From assembly GCA_009760885.1 (NCBI GenBank), contig CM019691.1, positions 25,295,314 to 25,359,313 of the forward strand: 64,000 bases of DNA, read 5' to 3'. Positions 58,370 to 64,000 of the stretch are shown here, piece by piece. The position numbers were made by a program, and so were the translations under genes. Under the pieces are notes generated by a model. The model saw only the letters and a list, made by a program, of their open reading frames with translations. It did not search any database and was not told the DNA's origin. This stretch comes from Achatina immaculata (lineage: Eukaryota; Mollusca; Gastropoda; Stylommatophora; Achatinidae). Positions within the stretch are counted from its first letter, which is position 1, and each line of letters starts with the position of its first letter.

Positions 58370-58562
58370 AAGGAGGACAGCAGGTGTCCTCGTCGCTGTC
58401 CTCCCTGTCTTTACTTTCCGACAGAAGCCTCGACCACCCATTCCCTGAGGACGGGAGAACCCCGGTGCCAGTCGGTTCAGAATAAACTTCATATCTGTGA
58501 AGGAAATGAACCTCGGTACCCTCTGCTTGTCATACGGGTGCACTAACCACTACACCACTGCG
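58370..58562 (-). repeat. tRNA-derived SINE (SINE-3)
   Basis: Minus-strand head GCGCAGTGGTGTAGTGGTTA with GTGCACCCGT (A box), then a weak B box GAGGTTCATTTCC, and a body with CTTCTGTCGGAAAGTAAAGA and GGACACCTGCTGTCCTCC. Its body differs from SINE-1 and SINE-2. Only one copy is seen here. Confidence 0.7.
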
Positions 58563-58598
58563 CACTTTAAAAAAGAAAAAAAAAATTTAATATAAAAA

Positions 58599-58984
58599 AA
58601 AGATACGTAGAACAGTTTAACTGAATGTCAAAAGATACGTAGAACAGTTTAACTGAATGTCAAAAGATACTTAGAACAGTTTAACTGAATGTCAAAAGAT
58701 ACGTAGAACAGTTTAACTGAATGTCAAAAGATACGTAGAACAGTTTAACTGAATGTCAAAAGATACGTAGAACAGTTTAACTGAATGTCAAAAGATACGT
58801 AGAACAGTTTAACTGAATGTCAAAAGATACGTAGAACAGTTTAACTGAATGTCAAAAGATACGTAGAACAGTTTAACTGAATGTCAAAAGATACGTAGAA
58901 CAGTTTAACTGAATGTCAAAAGATACGTAGAACAGTTTAACTGAATGTCAAAAGATACGTAGAACAGTTTAACTGAATATCAAA
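58599..58984. repeat. 32-bp minisatellite, 12 units
   Basis: The unit is AAAAGATACGTAGAACAGTT plus TAACTGAATGTC. It is almost perfectly homogeneous, with one CTTAG variant near 58670 and decay at the right end. Confidence 0.98.
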
Positions 58985-60150
58985 ATATACCTATAAAACA
59001 GAGGAAAGTTTCGACCACACGTCTTAGACTGGGAACTAAATACGCAGACAAATCAAGTTCACCGACTCGTCCAAACAAAACAGCCCAAAGTCTTTTATTA
59101 ACGAGCAATATACGAGTACCAGCAGATCAAAATAGTATAAGAGAGAAGAGAAAAGACCCCCCCCCCTGCCCCCACCAACCTTCCTCTGCCATATTTAGTA
59201 GCCACGTGGACAAGAGAGAATCATGAAAATTTTCATTAGTCCCGTCATACTGCAAGGACCATTTTTGTCCACGCTCAGATAACTAGGACTTATTATATCT
59301 CCTAGAATTATCGCGTGGCTACTGATGGCGGGTTCTCTTCTGTATACACATCAAAAGACATTTGCAAATTCATTTCCTGCTACACTTACTAGACGCCGGC
59401 AATGATTAGTTTTAAACTTCCTCCGCTCTGTAGACTCTCTAATCAGACACGCTGACTTTCTTGTAAAGCTTAGCCTGTAGTGTACAGCTTAGCTTGTACT
59501 ATATTACGTTACTTGCTTCTGTACAAATCAGCTTTTCCGGTACTGCTTGCCTTGTCCTGTACTACCTGGTGTGTCCTGTAAAACTTAAATGTCCTGTACT
59601 GCGTATCGAGCCCCAATTACTACTTAAATGTTATGTATTACTTAAGCTTGTTCTATATTACTTAACTTTTTACCGTATATCAGAACGTCATTCCCCTTCT
59701 CTCTCTCTCTCTTTCTCTCCACCCTTCCCCCTCCCCACATATCTTTCGAAAACTGCAGGCTCAAAAAGGTGCATTTCAAATAATATGCATATCATATTCC
59801 AACAATTTTGTGTCTCTCCATCTCTGGTCCCAATTGGATGGATGGATTGGTGTGTGTATGGGAGGGGTGGGGGAGGGATGTCGAAGAAGAGACAGAATTC
59901 CCAACAGTTTGAGAACCTCTGTTCTACTTCATTTCTCCCCAATTTCCGTGTGTCTTCCATTATCTCCCCACATGGTATCAACTTTCCTTTTGTCTGAGAG
60001 ATAAGATCAACGCAGATTACAGTTTTATAATTCATTTCAATCCTGTCTACCAGTGAACAGATATTTTAATCAGCAGAAGCTTCCAGGCATCAACAGGTTA
60101 ATGACCTGAGTGACGCCAATTACTTGAAAAGCGTCTTATGAAAGCACACT
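58985..60150. other. Unassigned sequence
   Basis: A C-run at 59157-59166, (TC)n at 59698-59716, and a loose TAGCTTGTACT-like repeat at 59460-59660. No gene recognised. Confidence 0.45.
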
Positions 60151-60310
60151 GCACGCCTGAGTGACGCAGTGGTTAGTGCACTGGTGTCGAAGGCCGGCGA
60201 TTCGAATCCGGCCGGAGAGACAATGCCCTTTCCCCCACCCCCGCCCCGTCACTCAGAAATGGGTACTTCTGGAGCTGAAGAAGAAAGTTTCGGCAGGGCG
60301 TGGTGCTGAC
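60151..60310 (+). repeat. SINE-2-like copy (tRNA head)
   Basis: Head CTGAGTGACGCAGTGGTTAG with TGCACTGGTGTCG, B box GATTCGAATCCGGCCGG, then TCACTCAGAAATGGGTACTT and TCTGGAGCTGAAGAAGAAAG. The head matches SINE-2; the 3' body is different or truncated. Confidence 0.8.
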
Positions 60311-60400
60311 TATCTCAGCATGTAGTTCATTGGTCCCCAAACTGTTTTAGTAGACTGCGGTGCACAAAGGTACGGCAAATTTCTGTCATATGCAATATAT

Positions 60401-60657
60401 AAAGTAAAGGTGACCCTGTCATGCCTTAGAGGCATATAGGGATATTGTGTTAGTGCCCATATTTTCCTTGACCTGTCAGCACACTAGAGGGTGATATTGT
60501 CAGTATCACGCCTGGCTGCATTTCCTTCCCCAACTACAGAAGAAGTCGGGTACCCATTTCTACAGCTGGGTGACTGGGGTGCCGCCGGCCGGATTCGAAC
60601 CCCCGACCTTCGCCATAAGAGACCAGTGCACTAACCACTTCGCCACTCAGACACCCA
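60401..60657 (-). repeat. SINE-2 copy (tRNA-derived), full length
   Basis: Minus strand: GTGTCTGAGTGGCGAAGTGG and TTAGTGCACTGG (A box), GGGGTTCGAATCCGGCC (B box), AAATGGGTACCCGACTTCTT, GTAGTTGGGGAAGGAAATGC, GGAAAATATGGGCACTAACA and a 3' end with CCCTATATGCCTCTAAGGCA and CACCTTTACTTT. It is flanked by a (TA)n tract on its 5' side. Confidence 0.9.
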
Positions 60658-60668
60658 TATATATATAT

Positions 60669-60712
<44 letters not shown>
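60657..60712. repeat. (TA)n followed by (CA)n
   Basis: About 45 bp of TA then CACACACACACA, directly abutting the SINE-2 head. Confidence 0.97.
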
Positions 60713-61327
60713 TATTACACAGAAATGAAATGTGAGTTTCTTGGAGACACAGATCTCTGGATAACTTCAGATCGCGCTAGACTGAGTTTAATAACTAAAC
60801 TGCTGTGGGTTCTCCTACTTTGCGGGCCTTCATCATATAAACAGGCAAAACTGCGCTGTAATTTGGTCTAAAATATTTTATACTGGCAGCAGACCCGTGT
60901 CTCACTCGCGGCACAACGTTTGAAAAGCTAAGCTTTCAGTTTGCCGGCAAGTGACGGTAAATGTGGGTACTAACAAAGTCCTATAGGTGCCTCCAGGCTG
61001 TAAGGTGCCTTATTAAGACACTACTTGCTGTCAATTCCGTAAAGTTTTCACCTTTTTCCGCGCTTTCATTCGTTTCCATTGTGACAGTATCCTTGAATAT
61101 TGCACTATTTCACTATCTTTAAAAGATCCTTAGATCTTTTTTACTACCTTTTGAAAGCTTTAACCATCGAAGGAATGTAATCCAAGATGATTTTAGTATT
61201 CTGACCAAATGATTAAAGCCTTTATTTATTTATTTTTTGACGGATGAGTTCAAGAGAAGGTCAATCTTGACACTTTAAAATCGCGAGATTTATGATTATG
61301 TTTGAAGAACTTTTCTTGACATGTTTT
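60713..61327. other. Unassigned sequence
   Basis: Nothing recognised. Confidence 0.4.
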
Positions 61328-62592
61328 TATCATCATCATCATCATGTGTCGTGCCGACTGGCGTTGGCTATTATGCTTCTCCAGAGTACGCGATCCTTCA
61401 TGCAGGCCATCAGTTCAGTTGGTGATCTCCTCTCACACCATCCCGTCAGACTGTCCAGTATCATTTCTCTTGGTCTTCCTCTTGATCTTCTTCCTTTTAT
61501 TTTTCCTGTTGTTATAATATTTTCAATGCCCCCTCTTCTCATTGCATGTCCTATGAAAGTACATTGTCTCTCTCTTATCTTTTTGACAAGGTTTTTCTGT
61601 CTCTCCAGCTCTTCTCATACATTCTTCATTAGTTATTTTTGCTGTCCTGGGGATTCACAACATTCTTCTAATAAACGGCATTTCTGCTGCTTCCAATGAT
61701 TTTTGTGCAGACTTGCCTATTGTCCATGATTCACTTCCATATAACAAGATAGGTTCAATATAGCATTTTAGGACTCGTTTTCTAACATTCATTGATAAGG
61801 ATGTGTTGGTTAATATGTTTCTCATTCTCTGAAATGCAGTCTTTGCTTGGCCTATTCTGTTCCTAATTTCTGTTCTGCATTTCCCATTTGAAGTTATCAA
61901 TGCTCCAAGGTATTTGAATTTCTGCATCTGCTTTAGAATAGTTCCGTTTAATTTTATACTGCATGCTGGTGGATTCTGTTTCTTAGATATAACCATAGTC
62001 TCTGTCTTTCTGATGTTCAAAGTAAGGCCTTTCTGTTCACTCTTTGGCGACTTTATCCAAGAGATTTTGCAGGTCTTGTTGGTTCTCAGCTATCAGTACT
62101 GTGTCGTCAGCATACCGAAGGTTGTTAATACTGTATCCTCCAATTTTTATGCCTGGTTCTGTGATGATTGTTCTTAGAATATTCTCGCTATACAGAGAAA
62201 AAAAGTCAGGAGATAGTACACATCCTTGTCGCACCCCTTGTTTTATAGGTTGATATTTTCCAATTCTATTTTCAACTCGAACTGCTGCTTCTTGCTGCCA
62301 GTATAGATGTTTTACAATCCCCAGGTCTTTGCCGTCTATATTGATGTCTTCAAGCATTTTAATAATTTCATTATGTTTCACCTTGTCAAATGCCTTGGTG
62401 TAATCAAATTCATCAAATATAATTCCTACTCCTCGTTCATGTTTCTCACTTCCTGAATATATTATTGTATATTTATCTGAGTTTATCTTCCCTGCACCTG
62501 TCCATCTAACTTCACTCATTCCTAATATGTTGATCTTCATCCTTTCCATTTCCATCTTTACATTTTCTAATTTTCCAGCCTGGAATAAAGTT
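61328..62592 (-). mobile_element. RTE-like LINE (family 1), copy G with internal deletion
   Basis: It starts at (CAT)n (61328-61345) and is closely similar to copy C through the C-terminus and RT up to 62405. There the RT joins in frame to the start of the endonuclease. Relative to copy C about 1.54 kb (roughly 26472-28013) is missing. The 5' end is truncated near 62592. Confidence 0.93.
61342..62555 (-). pseudogene. RTE polyprotein remnant: endonuclease N-terminus fused to RT
   Basis: A 172-codon frame runs from MEMERMKINILGMSEVRWTG and HERGVGIIFDEF straight into DYTKAFDKVKHNEIIKMLED, QPIKQGVRQGCVLSPDFFSL and YADDTVLIAENQQDL, ending at a stop after DKVAKE (62037). After a 2-bp deletion the frame continues LNIRKTETMVISKKQN, KYLGALITSNGKCRTEIRNR, SESWTIGKSAQKSLEAAEMP, and finally RGRPREMILDSLTGW and NASRHDT. 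The catalytic YADD is intact, but most of the endonuclease and RT N-terminal part is gone. Confidence 0.92.
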
Positions 62593-64000
62593 TTTATAGC
62601 AAGTTAAATTTGGATTTCTTTTTTAGAAACTTGTCCAAGGTCGTAAACAGGCAGTTGCATGAATTTTCAACTTTTTCGTGAGAAGAGTGTTCATGAAACA
62701 GAAATAGAAATTGTAGATCATATTTAAGCACTGAAGTTTTAAGTAACGGGGTTCATTATGTGAAATTATTATGTGACTGTCATTAAGAGAGTTTTTATCA
62801 CTGAAACTGATTAGGATGAGTTTATGAGTTGTTAGCTGAACTTGTGATGGCATGAGAATGATATGAACGTTGAACTAGTTTTATCATGGATCCGTGTAGC
62901 GTTTTTGATGTTGCTACAGTTGTCTAAAGTAGGGATGTAAACTTAAGAATGTGAAATAGTTCTTTTTTTTAAGATTTAGTAGGACGTGTAAATCCGATAT
63001 TTTGTGATGCGATTCTTTTCTTCTGGATCCATTGAGACTGTAAGTGAAGTCTTTGTTATATCATGTTGAATGTTTTTTCTGATCTGTTTATGGGTGAGAG
63101 TGACACACTATCTCCCTATACGGTAAACGTAGCCACTGCCCGGGGAGTGGAGCTGTCTATTCATTTGTTATATGTGATATTTTTTTCTCATCTTCACCAC
63201 CAATTTTCTTCATAACAAACATGTGTTTTTGCTGTTACCAAACTGGGTGTCCAGTGGTTCTCGGACTGTTGAAATGTGTCTGTTTTTGTTTACACATTAC
63301 ATTTTCTGAGATTTAATCAGCTGAGATGGAATAACAAATAAATCCAGTTGCTACCTGGGTCAGCGGTTCTCACAACTGCAAAGTACTTCTGTGGCAGTTA
63401 CTGCTTAGTGTCGCCGTGTGGCACACTGGTCAAGCAGTATACTACTTTATCATATCTCTCTTACATCCATCACATTCTCCAAGAAATCAAACTCTGAGCA
63501 AAACTCGGTTCTTTTTTTTTTAGAAAACATACATTAAGTACATATTTTAAAGAAACATACACTAACAACATATTTTTAAAAAACATACATTAAGAACATA
63601 CTTTTAAAAAGCATACATTAAGAACATATCTAAATATAACATACATTAAGAACTTATATTAAGATACAATATTAGGAAAATAACTGCAAAATAAACTGGT
63701 ACTGAAAAATTTTCCTGCAATCTTGTTCTCTTTAAAGACTACGAGAAATAAGCTGCTGGCCCATCTACCCTGACCTGGGGATCATTATTTTCCACGAACG
63801 TCTGTTACAGATTAAAACAAAACTGAAGATGTTATTCTCCTATCCTATCTGCTCGTTATATGAATATTTTCCTAGAAAAAGATCATTCAAAACAAAAGCT
63901 CAGGTTCGTGAAGATTGCTCAAAGGCTTCCGGAAAGATTGCTCACAAAAATATGATCAGAAATCAGCGACCCGCTGCTCAAAGGGGAAGAATGAGTTAAA
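62593..64000. other. Unassigned AT-rich sequence
   Basis: GTGTCCAGTGGTTCTCGGAC (63248) and GTCAGCGGTTCTCACAAC (63360) resemble hAT ends but lie in direct orientation. No gene recognised. Confidence 0.4.
63525..63665. repeat. ~30-bp AT-rich minisatellite, 5 units
   Basis: AACATACATTAAGAACATAT followed by TTTTAAAA recurs five times with small changes. Confidence 0.92.

Noticed and set aside
60160..60230. Possible tRNA gene
   Set aside because: Same reasoning: tRNA-like head of a SINE with a body shared with other copies.
63248..63380. hAT MITE bounded by CAGTGGTTCTCGGAC and CAGCGGTTCTCACAAC
   Set aside because: The two motifs are in direct, not inverted, orientation and no target duplication is seen.

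Overview
This window looks like repeat-rich, non-coding nuclear DNA from an invertebrate animal. I find no bacterial-style operons, no RNA genes and no host protein-coding gene that I can defend. The content is several families of non-LTR retrotransposons (mostly RTE/BovB-like), tRNA-derived SINEs, a dead Tc1/mariner element, hAT and Helitron-like pieces, foldback elements, and an exceptional density of mini- and microsatellites. The Helitron-like elements with an internal array of ~155-bp tandem units resemble the 'pearl'-type elements known from molluscs. A mollusc or other lophotrochozoan is therefore my best guess, but the species cannot be fixed from the sequence.

Layout. 0-12 kb: SINE copies, a broken LINE with endonuclease and reverse transcriptase (RT) remnants (2.1-4.6 kb, minus), a purine tract, a hAT/GTF2IRD2-like transposase pseudogene (6.1-8.06 kb, minus) interrupted by a short insertion, and a LINE ORF tail into which 57 copies of a 24-bp (8-codon) unit have been amplified (8.66-10.25 kb). 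11-14 kb: two RTE 3' ends facing each other tail to tail, and long CACT and ACAG microsatellites. 14.4-22 kb: fragments of a second LINE family, the Tc1 element, a foldback element, a SINE with an 11-bp target duplication, and a small hAT MITE. 23.5-25.2 kb: Helitron-like elements, one carrying a fragment similar to a Helitron helicase. 25.4-28.7 kb: the longest RTE copy (minus), with 5' leader, endonuclease, RT and 3' tail. 30-38 kb: further RTE, LINE and Helitron-like copies, including an RTE copy in which a 54-bp coding segment was amplified tenfold. 38.6-53.6 kb: mainly minisatellites, a ~1.07-kb hAT-like element, SINE and LINE debris. 54-64 kb: LINE fragments, a nearly identical inverted pair of a dispersed repeat, 30- and 32-bp minisatellites, SINEs, and an RTE copy with an internal deletion.

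The most interesting signal is that two different LINE families carry an in-frame tandem expansion (24 bp x57, 54 bp x10) in the distal part of the ORF. In each case an unexpanded relative elsewhere in the window has imperfect direct repeats spaced exactly one unit apart, suggesting how the arrays began. In the 24-bp array every variant I see is synonymous, so all 57 units encode the same octapeptide, and part of the array has a 432-bp (18-unit) higher-order duplication. Homology calls rest on motif recognition and on comparing copies within the window; no database search was possible.
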